NCBI GenBank assembly: GCA_002923335.1
Contig: BEHZ01000004.1
Span: 1 to 27,427, forward strand
Length of the DNA: 27,427 nucleotides
Direction: 5' to 3'
Source of the DNA: a bacterium HR23
GTDB taxonomy: Bacteria; Chloroflexota; Dehalococcoidia; Lucifugimonadales; HRBIN23
A program made the translations under genes and the position numbers. Position 1 is the first letter of the stretch; each line of letters begins with the position of its first letter. Of this stretch, positions 21,310-27,427 are shown piece after piece. The notes beneath the pieces were generated by a model that searched no databases, was not told the DNA's origin, and saw only the letters and a program-made list of their open reading frames with translations.

Positions 21310-23622
21310 GTGGACGCCGAGGCGGTTCTGCAGGATATCCAGCGGCAGGGCTGGTATAGGGGGCAGGTGGTGCACCGGGAGGTGCTCCCGCCCCGTTCTG
21401 CCCGTTGGGGGGAGTTGCCCCGCCCTCTGCACCCGCACTTGCAGGATGCTCTCCGGCGTTTGGGGGTGCAACGGCTCTATGCTCACCAGGCGGAGGCCAT
21501 CCGTGCGGTGTGGGAGGGGAAGCATGTGGTGGTGGCGACGCCCACCGCCAGCGGGAAGAGCCTTTGCTACCATCTCCCTGTGCTGGACAGCCTCCTGGCC
21601 AATCGCCACGCCCGTGCCCTCTACCTTTACCCCACCAAGGCCCTGACCCAGGACCAACTGCGCACACTGAGGGCTTTGGTGCCTTCCGAGGGGAACCTGG
21701 TGTATGGCGTCTACGACGGCGACACCGGCGAGGGGGAGCGCCTGGCCCTGCGCCGCAGCGCCCGTCTCCTCCTGACCAACCCGGACATGCTCCATATCGG
21801 TATCCTACCCAACCACAAGCGGTGGTCGCGCTTCTTCGCTGACCTGCGCTGGGTGGTGGTGGACGAAGCCCATGTGTATCGGGGAGTATTTGGTTCCCAT
21901 GTGGCCAATGTGTTACGGCGCTTACGGCGCGTGTGTAGCCTTTACCACAGCACGCCTCAGTTCGTGCTGGCGTCGGGCACCCTGGGCAACCCCCAGGAGT
22001 TGGCCCAGGTCCTTACCGGCCTCCCCTTTACAGCCATCGTGGAGGACGGCGCTCCTTTTGGGGGGAAGTGCTTTGTCCTGTGGAACCCCCCGGTGGTGGA
22101 CGAGGCGCGCCAGAAGCGTGCCAGTCCCATCGGAGAGGCATCCCGCCTCTTTGGATGCTTGGTAGAGCGGGGCTTCCGCACCCTGACCTTCGTCCGCAGT
22201 CGCCAGGAGGTGGAGCGGGTCTACCGCTGGAGCAGGGAGATGTTGGCCGAACAGGCCCCTGCCTTGGCCTCCCGCATCGCCCCCTATCGGGGCGCTTATT
22301 TGCCGGAAGACCGTCGGCGTATTGAGCGGGCGCTGTTCAGCGGAGACCTTTTGGGCGTCGTCTCTACCAACGCCCTGGAACTGGGCATTGACATCGGCGA
22401 CCTGGATGCTACCCTCCTCACCGGCTATCCGGGGAGCATCACCTCCACCTGGCAACAGGCGGGACGGAGCGGTCGGCGGGGGGAGATGTCTCTCACGGTG
22501 TTTATTGCCCGGGACAACCCTCTGGACCAGTTCCTGATGCACGAGCCGGGGTTCCTCTTTGGACGCCCCCACGAGCGTGCGCGCATTGCCCCCGAAAACC
22601 CCTATATCCTGTCGGGCCACCTGCTGTGCTCTGCCTACGAAGCGCCCCTCACCGAGGCCGATAGCGCCCTCTTCGGCCCCACTTTCCTCCAGCGGGTGGA
22701 GGAGTTGGCGCAGAGCGGTCTCCTGAAGGCCGAGGGAGGGCGCTGGTTCCTTTCCGCCCAGGTGGCCTACCCGGCAGAGCAAGTAGACCTGCGCTCCACA
22801 GGCGGACGCTCTTACTGGGTCATAGAGGAGGGGAGTGGACGTCTACTGGAGAAGGGGATAGAGGAGGGCACCGCTTTCTCCCAACTGCACCCCGGCGCTA
22901 TCTACCTGCACCAGGGGGAACCTTACCTGGTGAAGCGCCTGGACCGGGAGAAGGGCATCGCCTTTGTGGAGGGGACCGATGCGCCCTACTTCACCCAGGC
23001 CAGGGAAGTGGTGGAGACCCGCATCCTCCAGGTGCACAGGGAGAAGAGGGGGCCGGCCGGCTCCCGCATCTTCTTGGGGGAGGTAGAGGTTACCCGCCAG
23101 GTGGTGGGCTTTGTGCGCCAGGCCTACGGACGGGAGGAGGTATTGGGGGAGGAGTTCCTGGACCTTCCCCCTCTGCGCTTCCGCACCATCAGCCTCTGGT
23201 TTGAAGTGCCGGAGGCGTGCTGGCGTCGCATCCTGGCGGAACGGCGGGACCTGGCCGGGGGCTTGCACGCCTGCGAGCACGCTGCTATCGGCGTCTTGCC
23301 CCTCTTCGCCTCCTGCGACCGCAACGACATCGGAGGGGTTTCTACGCCCCTGCATCCCGACACAGGGGGGCCGGCGGTATTCATTCACGACGGGTATCCC
23401 GGAGGGATTGGCATCGCCGAGCACGGCTTCGCCATTATAGAGAACCTCTGGCATGCCACCTTGCGCACCATTGAGGGATGCCCCTGCTCGGCAGGGTGCC
23501 CGGGGTGCATCCAGTCGCCCAAATGCGGGAACAACAACCACCCCCTTGACAAATCGGTAGCGGTGAGTATTCTAAAATCACTTCTGCACCTCTCCTTTGG
23601 GGAGACCGGCGGACGGCCCTAG
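21310..23622 (+). CDS. mrfA: MrfA/YprA-type DEAD/DEAH helicase with DUF1998 zinc domain
   Basis: A 770-residue superfamily 2 helicase like Bacillus MrfA, a DNA-repair helicase for mitomycin-type damage. N-terminal helicase domain: Q-motif region ending LYAHQAEAI (56-64), Walker A TPTASGKS (77-84), YPTKALTQDQ (107-116), DEAH (185-188) and motif III ASGTLGN (221-227; SAT in most helicases). The second RecA domain carries NALELGIDIGDLDA and QQAGRSGRRG. The C-terminal DUF1998 domain has HACEHA and a metal site with pattern CxCx3CxxC (Cys724, 726, 730, 733) plus Cys739. The start is GTG at 21310 with GGGGG upstream; a weak TATGAT at 21272-21277 may be its -10. It is divergent from rpsB. The repair role is by homology. 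Confidence 0.9.
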   Translation: MDAEAVLQDIQRQGWYRGQVVHREVLPPRSARWGELPRPLHPHLQDALRRLGVQRLYAHQAEAIRAVWEGKHVVVATPTASGKSLCYHLPVLDSLLANRHARALYLYPTKALTQDQLRTLRALVPSEGNLVYGVYDGDTGEGERLALRRSARLLLTNPDMLHIGILPNHKRWSRFFADLRWVVVDEAHVYRGVFGSHVANVLRRLRRVCSLYHSTPQFVLASGTLGNPQELAQVLTGLPFTAIVEDGAPFGGKCFVLWNPPVVDEARQKRASPIGEASRLFGCLVERGFRTLTFVRSRQEVERVYRWSREMLAEQAPALASRIAPYRGAYLPEDRRRIERALFSGDLLGVVSTNALELGIDIGDLDATLLTGYPGSITSTWQQAGRSGRRGEMSLTVFIARDNPLDQFLMHEPGFLFGRPHERARIAPENPYILSGHLLCSAYEAPLTEADSALFGPTFLQRVEELAQSGLLKAEGGRWFLSAQVAYPAEQVDLRSTGGRSYWVIEEGSGRLLEKGIEEGTAFSQLHPGAIYLHQGEPYLVKRLDREKGIAFVEGTDAPYFTQAREVVETRILQVHREKRGPAGSRIFLGEVEVTRQVVGFVRQAYGREEVLGEEFLDLPPLRFRTISLWFEVPEACWRRILAERRDLAGGLHACEHAAIGVLPLFASCDRNDIGGVSTPLHPDTGGPAVFIHDGYPGGIGIAEHGFAIIENLWHATLRTIEGCPCSAGCPGCIQSPKCGNNNHPLDKSVAVSILKSLLHLSFGETGGRP
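23546..23573 (+). promoter_or_regulatory. Internal promoter at the 3' end of mrfA, probably for the MFS gene
   Basis: A perfect -35 TTGACA (23546-23551), 16-base spacer, -10 TATTCT (23568-23573), predicted start near 23580. It lies inside the last codons of mrfA and points at the MFS gene, giving a leader of about 245 nt. Confidence 0.55.
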
Positions 23623-23826
23623 GGTCAGCCGTTCACAGGGAGGGGGAAGCAGTCCGCCGAGCCTTCTCGGCAGAGCCTGGGGTCTACCACCCCCGTTTGG
23701 GGTCGGGATGGGCCACCGGGCCAGGATGCCTGTCCAGGCCTTCTGGCCCGGTGTCCACATCTAGTAGGGGGTGGGGCCCAGGCGAGAACCTGTGTGGCCT
23801 CTGCCCTGCTGAGGAAGGGGCTTTTT
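23580..23826 (+). promoter_or_regulatory. Long foldable leader upstream of the MFS gene (possible cis-regulatory RNA)
   Basis: From 23623 to 23826 there is no gene. The plus-strand RNA can form: AGACC (23603-23607) with GGTCT (23681-23685); GGCGGAC (23608-23614) with GTCCGCC (23652-23658); hairpin GCCGAG-CCTT-CTCGGC (23656-23671); two mutually exclusive pairings of ACCCC (23689-23693) with GGGGT on either side; and a long hairpin CACCGGGCCAG/CTGGCCCGGTG (23714-23724/23743-23753) with inner GCCT-GTCC-AGGC. The last part, GCCCT (23803-23807) with GGGGC (23817-23821) followed by T5, overlaps the ribosome binding site. No known riboswitch class was recognised. Confidence 0.4.
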
Positions 23827-25146
23827 ATGCTTGGCTTCTTCAGGGTGTCTCGGCGGGTGGGACGGGCCACAGCGGGCGTGGCCGCCAGCCTATTTGGAGA
23901 CTCCATGCTCTATGCGGTTCTCCCGGCCCAGATGCCGGCGTTCGGCCTCTCTCCAGGGCTGGTGGGGCTGGTGCTCAGCACCAACCGTTTTGTGCGCCTG
24001 TGGTCTAACGGCCTTGCTGCCCGAGTCTATATGCGCTTCGGTTTGCAGGCGCCCTTCGCCCTGGCCATTGCAGTCGCGGCAGTTACCACGGTGCTCTACG
24101 GGTTTGCGACGGGGATCGGGGCGTTCCTGGTGGTGCGGGCCTTATGGGGGGTGTGCTACTCCTTCCTGCGCCTGGGGGGATATCTGGTGGTGCTGGAGGA
24201 GAGCACGAGCCGCGTTCGGGGGCGGTTTATGGGGTTTTTCAACGGAGGCCAGCGGGCCGGGAGCATTGTGGGGGCCTTGGTGGGTGGGGTGCTCTTTGAC
24301 CTGCTGGCTCGGCAGAGGAGTTTCCTGGTGATGGGGGTGCTCACCGCTCTGGGCCTGCTGCTAGCCAGCCGAGTGGGACGGCGCACTGCCCAGGGAGACG
24401 ATGACCCCATCCCCGCCAACGGCGAGCCTATTCCCCTGCGCCCCATCTCCCTGCGGGGCATTGGGGGGTGGTTCACCGGCATGCTGGCTCTGGACTTGCG
24501 CCAACGCTCGGCCGATACCCATCGGCGCTGGCTCACCCTATGCCTGGCCCTCTTCTGCTTGACCTTCACCGTGCAGGGCCTGTTGACGGCGACTCTGGGC
24601 TACTATTTGCGCCAACGGTTGGGGGCGGACTTCACCCTTCCCTTCCTGGGATTGGGCATCGCTTCAGTGTCGGCGGGGTTCCTGGCGTTGCGGTGGGTGG
24701 TGGACTTGCTGGGGCCGGCCCTGGGGGCAGCAGCCGACCGCCTGGGTCGGCGGCGCACCACCACGGTGGGGTTGCCCCTTCTGGCCCTGGGGATGCTGGC
24801 CCTGGCCTGGGTGAAGCCCACGGGCGTAGCCCTGGCCTTCCTGCCCCTGGTGTTCTTGGCAGCCACCGCTAGCCAGGTCTCTATGGATGCCCTCGCTGGC
24901 AACCTGGCTCCCCGGGACGTGCGGGCGGTGTTGCTGGGGCGTTACACCACGTGGGCAGACTTGGGGGCAGCGGCGGGGCCGTTGTTGGGTTATCTCGGGC
25001 TGGTGCGGACCTCCCTGCCTCTACTGTATACTTCGGCGGGTGTCCTTCTGCTGGTGGGCACGCTCCTCTTCGCCAGCGCCGCCTTTCGCCCGGTGCCTCA
25101 GGAGACCCTCCAGGAGCCATCCCCTCGCTCCGCTTCGGGGGACTGA
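23827..25146 (+). CDS. Major facilitator superfamily transporter
   Basis: A 439-residue membrane transporter with about 12 hydrophobic segments in two halves separated by a hydrophilic loop (about 185-235). The motif ADRLGRRR (303-310) is the MFS motif A copy between helices 8 and 9; in the first half the equivalent loop reads ARVYMRFG (65-72). GGQRAGSIVGALVGG (140-154) resembles the helix-5 motif C of exporters. The substrate is unknown; drug or metabolite efflux is possible. The start is the ATG at 23827 behind GAGGAAGGGG; an in-frame GTG at 23794 would add 11 residues lying in the leader. It converges on tatD with 12 bases between stops and no terminator visible. Confidence 0.9.
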   Translation: MLGFFRVSRRVGRATAGVAASLFGDSMLYAVLPAQMPAFGLSPGLVGLVLSTNRFVRLWSNGLAARVYMRFGLQAPFALAIAVAAVTTVLYGFATGIGAFLVVRALWGVCYSFLRLGGYLVVLEESTSRVRGRFMGFFNGGQRAGSIVGALVGGVLFDLLARQRSFLVMGVLTALGLLLASRVGRRTAQGDDDPIPANGEPIPLRPISLRGIGGWFTGMLALDLRQRSADTHRRWLTLCLALFCLTFTVQGLLTATLGYYLRQRLGADFTLPFLGLGIASVSAGFLALRWVVDLLGPALGAAADRLGRRRTTTVGLPLLALGMLALAWVKPTGVALAFLPLVFLAATASQVSMDALAGNLAPRDVRAVLLGRYTTWADLGAAAGPLLGYLGLVRTSLPLLYTSAGVLLLVGTLLFASAAFRPVPQETLQEPSPRSASGD

Positions 25147-25158
25147 CAAGCAGCCCTT

Positions 25159-25962
25159 TTATACCGGGAGCAGGCCGGGTCTCTTGAGCAAGCGCCAGAG
25201 GTTGCGCGTGGTGGCCTCGGCCACCTCGTCCAGGCCTATGCCCTTGACCTCTGCGACCTTCTGGGCGACCAGGCGCACGTCCTTGGGTTCCGTCCACAGG
25301 TCCCGGCGCTTCTTGAAGGGCTGGGGGTAGGAGTCGGTCTCCAGAACGAGGGCGGAGAGGGGGAGGGCACGCACCACCTCCTCCAGGTGGGGCAAGCGCA
25401 AGAGGGGCTTGGCCAGGGAGATGTGGAACCCCAGGTCAAGGCAGGCTTGGGCGGTGGCCAGGTCGGCCTGGAAGTAGTGCATCGCTCCGCCCACCTCCCA
25501 CGCCTGCTCCTCTCGCAGGAGGCGGAGCACCTCCTGGTGAGCCTCCGGGCGCCCGGGGAGTGCCCGGGAGTGGAAAATAATGGGGAGGCGCAAACGGCGT
25601 GCCAGGCGGATTTGCTGGCGGAAGGCGTCATACTGCCACGCCAGGTCGGGGGCGCCCTCGCTGAAGTCTAGCCCAATTTCGCTGACCGCAGCGACCTTTG
25701 GGCTGGAGCGGGCCAGGGACTCCAGGGACGCCAGGTCGTCTTCGGTGAGGGGGCTGGTGAGATCCATAGGGTGGACGCCCACGCCTGCCCACACCGGGGG
25801 GTAGGTGTCGGCCAGGGCGATGCACCGGCGGGAGGATTGCACCGTTACGCCCGCCGTGATAATGACCTCCACGCCTACCTGGCGGGCCCGCTCCAGTATG
25901 GCGGGGATTTCCCCGTCGGGGAACTGGTCCAGATGGGTGTGGGCGTCGCACAGTGTCCGCAA
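25159..25962 (-). CDS. TatD-family metal-dependent hydrolase/DNase
   Basis: A 267-residue TIM-barrel amidohydrolase-like nuclease. Metal ligands visible: His8 and His10 in DAHTHLD, Glu95 in SEIGLD, His131 in IIFHSR, His162 in GAMHYFQ and Asp210 in VLETDSYP. Family members are 3'-5' exonucleases acting on DNA or RNA, linked to repair and quality control. The start codon is TTG at 25962-25960, supported by AGGAGG 9 nt upstream and by the family's N-terminus; no ATG or GTG is available near it. It lies 3 bases after the flavoprotein gene, so the two form an operon. Confidence 0.92.
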   Translation of the reverse strand: MRTLCDAHTHLDQFPDGEIPAILERARQVGVEVIITAGVTVQSSRRCIALADTYPPVWAGVGVHPMDLTSPLTEDDLASLESLARSSPKVAAVSEIGLDFSEGAPDLAWQYDAFRQQIRLARRLRLPIIFHSRALPGRPEAHQEVLRLLREEQAWEVGGAMHYFQADLATAQACLDLGFHISLAKPLLRLPHLEEVVRALPLSALVLETDSYPQPFKKRRDLWTEPKDVRLVAQKVAEVKGIGLDEVAEATTRNLWRLLKRPGLLPV

Positions 25963-25965
25963 CGG

Positions 25966-27102
25966 CTAGCCCCTCCTGTATGTGATGCGGGTGGGGAGGT
26001 TCTCCAGCACCTCCACGGCGCCCTGCACCAGGTCGTCCATAATCTGCTGGGCGCTTTTGCGTTCCTTGAGCATTCCCCCGATCTGGCCAGCGGCATTGAA
26101 GAGGAGTTCATAGCGCCCGGCCCGCTCGGCGGATTCCAGAAGGTCGGCCATGAGGAGACCCTGGAGGGGCATGGGCAAAGGCTCCAGGCCCGAGCGCTCC
26201 CACGCCTCGGTGATGGGGTTGCGGAGGGTGCGGGCAGTCTTGCCGGAGTAGGCACGGCTGATGACGAACTCCTCTGAGGAGGCCTGTAGGATGGCTTCCT
26301 GCATCTGGGGGTAAAGGTCGCTCTCCTTGGCCACCAGGAAGGCGGTGCCCACCCAGACCCCCTGGGCACCGAGCGCCAGGGCTGCGGCTACAGCACGCCC
26401 GTCGGCGATGCCCCCGGCGGCCAGGACGGGTGTGGGGGCAACGGCGTCCACTACCTGGGGCACCAGGGGGAAAGTAGCGATGCGCCCCGTGTGTCCCCCT
26501 GCCTCATACCCCTGGGCGACGATGATGTCTACCCCGGCCTGCTTCTGGCGCAGGGCGTTGCGCACCGAACCAGCCAGCCCGATGACCTTGATGCCCGCCT
26601 CCCGTGCCAGGGGGACGACCCACGCCGGGTCGCCCAACCCGGCAGCGAAGACGGGCACCTTCTCATCCAGCACGACCTGGACCTGCTGACGCACCCGTTC
26701 AACGCGGAGAGGCTCATCGTCGGTGTGCTCCACAGGAGGGAGGTTTAGTTCTCGCATAAGGGACTGCACAAAGGCATAGTGGCGGGGGTATTCCCGTTGA
26801 ATCCAGGCCAGGGCCTGCCGGCGGGTGGTAACACGGGCGGTGCCGGCCTCCGCCAAACTGACAGGCAGGAGCAGGTCTACCCCAAAGGGCTTGTCGGGGA
26901 GTTGGCGCACCTGCCGGATGCGCTGGCGAATCTCCTCCGGCGAAAGGCTTGTTGCCCCCATCACCCCCAATCCTCCAGCGTTGGAGACGGCTGCCACCAG
27001 GCGGGGGGGTGTGGGGCGCCCCCTCAGTGTGCCCATTCCCGCCAGAAGGATGGGGTAACGAATGCCCAGGAGGTCGCACAGGGGTGTATGCAGCACCGGC
27101 AT
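25966..27102 (-). CDS. Nitronate monooxygenase / NPD-type FMN oxidoreductase
   Basis: A 378-residue FMN-dependent TIM-barrel protein of the 2-nitropropane dioxygenase family, which includes nitronate monooxygenases and FabK-type enoyl-ACP reductases. Seen: N-terminal YPILLAGMG (16-24), SNAGGLGVMGA (40-50), the diagnostic AQGYEAGGHTG (196-206) with His204, AAGGIADGRAVAAALALGAQ (228-247) and GVWVGTAF (248-255). The EAGGH form is shared by nitronate monooxygenases. Detoxification of nitronates or a role in fatty-acid metabolism are both possible. ATG at 27102 with GAGGAGG about 11 nt upstream. It is the first gene of a unit with tatD. Its promoter may be the TAAAAT at 27144-27139 or the stronger one at 27364-27392. 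Confidence 0.87.
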   Translation of the reverse strand: MPVLHTPLCDLLGIRYPILLAGMGTLRGRPTPPRLVAAVSNAGGLGVMGATSLSPEEIRQRIRQVRQLPDKPFGVDLLLPVSLAEAGTARVTTRRQALAWIQREYPRHYAFVQSLMRELNLPPVEHTDDEPLRVERVRQQVQVVLDEKVPVFAAGLGDPAWVVPLAREAGIKVIGLAGSVRNALRQKQAGVDIIVAQGYEAGGHTGRIATFPLVPQVVDAVAPTPVLAAGGIADGRAVAAALALGAQGVWVGTAFLVAKESDLYPQMQEAILQASSEEFVISRAYSGKTARTLRNPITEAWERSGLEPLPMPLQGLLMADLLESAERAGRYELLFNAAGQIGGMLKERKSAQQIMDDLVQGAVEVLENLPTRITYRRG

Positions 27103-27138
27103 GCCTCTTATGACCTCCTCATCGGGGGGTGCATGGGT

Positions 27139-27144
27139 ATTTTA
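27139..27144 (-). promoter_or_regulatory. Possible -10 element of the flavoprotein-tatD operon
   Basis: TAAAAT on the minus strand in otherwise very GC-rich sequence, predicted start near 27132, 30 bases before the ATG at 27102. No good -35 hexamer lies at the right distance, so this is weak. Confidence 0.3.
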
Positions 27145-27204
27145 GCGCCGGCGGGGGCTTGGGAGCGGGTGGCCCTGGCGCGGGGAGACAGAGGGGGCAC
27201 GGGC

Positions 27205-27357
27205 ATGCCCAAAAGGAAAGCCCTGGGTGACCTTTCAGTTTAGCCTGGTAGCCTACGCTTCCCTATGCGCCGTTCGGGTTCCAGCCGGAGCCTTTCCCTT
27301 ACTGAGCGTTCGGTATGCTTTGGTCCGCCAGGTTTACCCTACTCAACCACCCAGGAC
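27205..27357 (-). ncRNA. Candidate small structured RNA, unidentified
   Basis: No protein gene lies in 27103-27427. Starting at the start site predicted from the promoter, the minus-strand RNA opens with GUCCUGGGUG (27357-27348), which pairs over ten positions with CACCCAGGGC (27229-27220). The single G-U wobble in this stem would be an A-C mismatch on the other strand, which favours the minus strand. Nested inside are CCUGG/CCAGG (27332-27328 with 27248-27244), ACGCU/AGCGU (27309-27305 with 27259-27255) and a hairpin GGCUCC-GGCU-GGAACC (27292-27277, one mismatch). The closing stem is followed by UUUCCUUUU. The result is a rod of about 138 nt with a large internal loop. It may be a free RNA, loosely 6S-like in shape, or the leader of the downstream operon. 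Confidence 0.45.
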
Positions 27358-27363
27358 ACCACC

Positions 27364-27392
27364 TTTATAGCGCCCCGGCCGGGAGTTGTCAA
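27364..27392 (-). promoter_or_regulatory. Strong sigma-70 promoter
   Basis: On the minus strand: -35 TTGACA (27392-27387), 17-base spacer, -10 TATAAA (27369-27364). It has the best overall consensus match in the window. Predicted start near 27357, which is exactly the first base of the closing stem of the candidate RNA and 255 bases before the nearest coding start. Confidence 0.8.
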
Positions 27393-27427
27393 GGGGAATT
27401 GGCGAGGAGTTTTCCGCAATTTATAGA

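Noticed and set aside
23623..23680. SRP RNA-like words (GTCAG followed by AGCAG)
   Set aside because: The spacing between the two words is too long and the GGAA tetraloop of the conserved domain is missing.
23661..23690. Partial match to a B12 box (AGCCTGGGGTCTACC)
   Set aside because: Several conserved positions differ and the other conserved parts of a cobalamin riboswitch are absent.
27205..27243. A 12-codon frame starting ATGCCC on the plus strand
   Set aside because: Too short, no ribosome binding site, and it lies across the arm of the candidate RNA.
27310..27345. Resemblance to the c-di-GMP-I riboswitch (GGGTAAACC followed by an AAAGC)
   Set aside because: The rest of the consensus, in particular the second helix with its tetraloop-receptor sequence, is not present.

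Overview
The window looks like a chromosomal segment of a GC-rich member of the Chloroflexota, most likely class Dehalococcoidia. The basis is the gene order rpsB-tsf-pyrH-frr-uppS-cdsA-dxr-rseP-ispG, the non-mevalonate isoprenoid genes, the class I PdxS/PdxT pair, and a typical accessory set: CaiB/BaiF CoA-transferases, a large cyclase-family protein, an acyl-CoA dehydrogenase and a nitronate monooxygenase-like flavoprotein. The lineage is inferred from content and synteny as remembered, not from a search. No insertion sequence, phage gene, CRISPR array or rRNA was seen. The only tRNA is tRNA-Gln(CTG).

Layout. (1) 1-4132, minus strand: a vitamin B6 operon pdxS-pdxT, followed by a Ycf45/SpoIIIAA-like ATPase with an R3H domain, a small VOC protein and the start of gltX, which runs off the left edge. 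It has a clear sigma-70 promoter divergent from the next block. (2) 4220-7159, plus strand: two CaiB/BaiF CoA-transferase genes flanking a DUF2007-like membrane protein. (3) 7156-10862, minus strand: an ECF sigma factor, its RskA-like anti-sigma factor, a lipoprotein-like cupredoxin fusion, a 38-residue zinc ribbon, a WrbA-like flavodoxin and a peroxiredoxin. These six genes look like a redox or envelope-stress unit. (4) 10877-11048: tRNA-Gln with promoter and terminator. (5) 11047-21244, minus strand: a long operon from rpsB through ispG to an acyl-CoA dehydrogenase and a cyclase-family gene. It joins translation (S2, EF-Ts, ribosome recycling factor), nucleotide supply (UMP kinase), isoprenoid and lipid synthesis (UppS, CdsA, Dxr, IspG) and the RseP site-2 protease. 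(6) 21310-25146, plus strand: an MrfA/YprA-type DNA-repair helicase, then an MFS transporter behind a long structured leader. (7) 25159-27102, minus strand: a nitronate monooxygenase-like flavoprotein and a TatD-family nuclease. (8) 27103-27427: no protein gene, but a consensus-like promoter whose predicted start coincides with the first base of a 138-nt foldable sequence closed by a 10-bp stem and followed by a U-rich stretch, a candidate small structured RNA.

The items most worth following up are the candidate RNA at 27220-27357, the structured leader of the MFS gene at about 23580-23826, the six-gene ECF/redox unit, and substitutions at conserved positions in Dxr, UppS and one CaiB-family protein.
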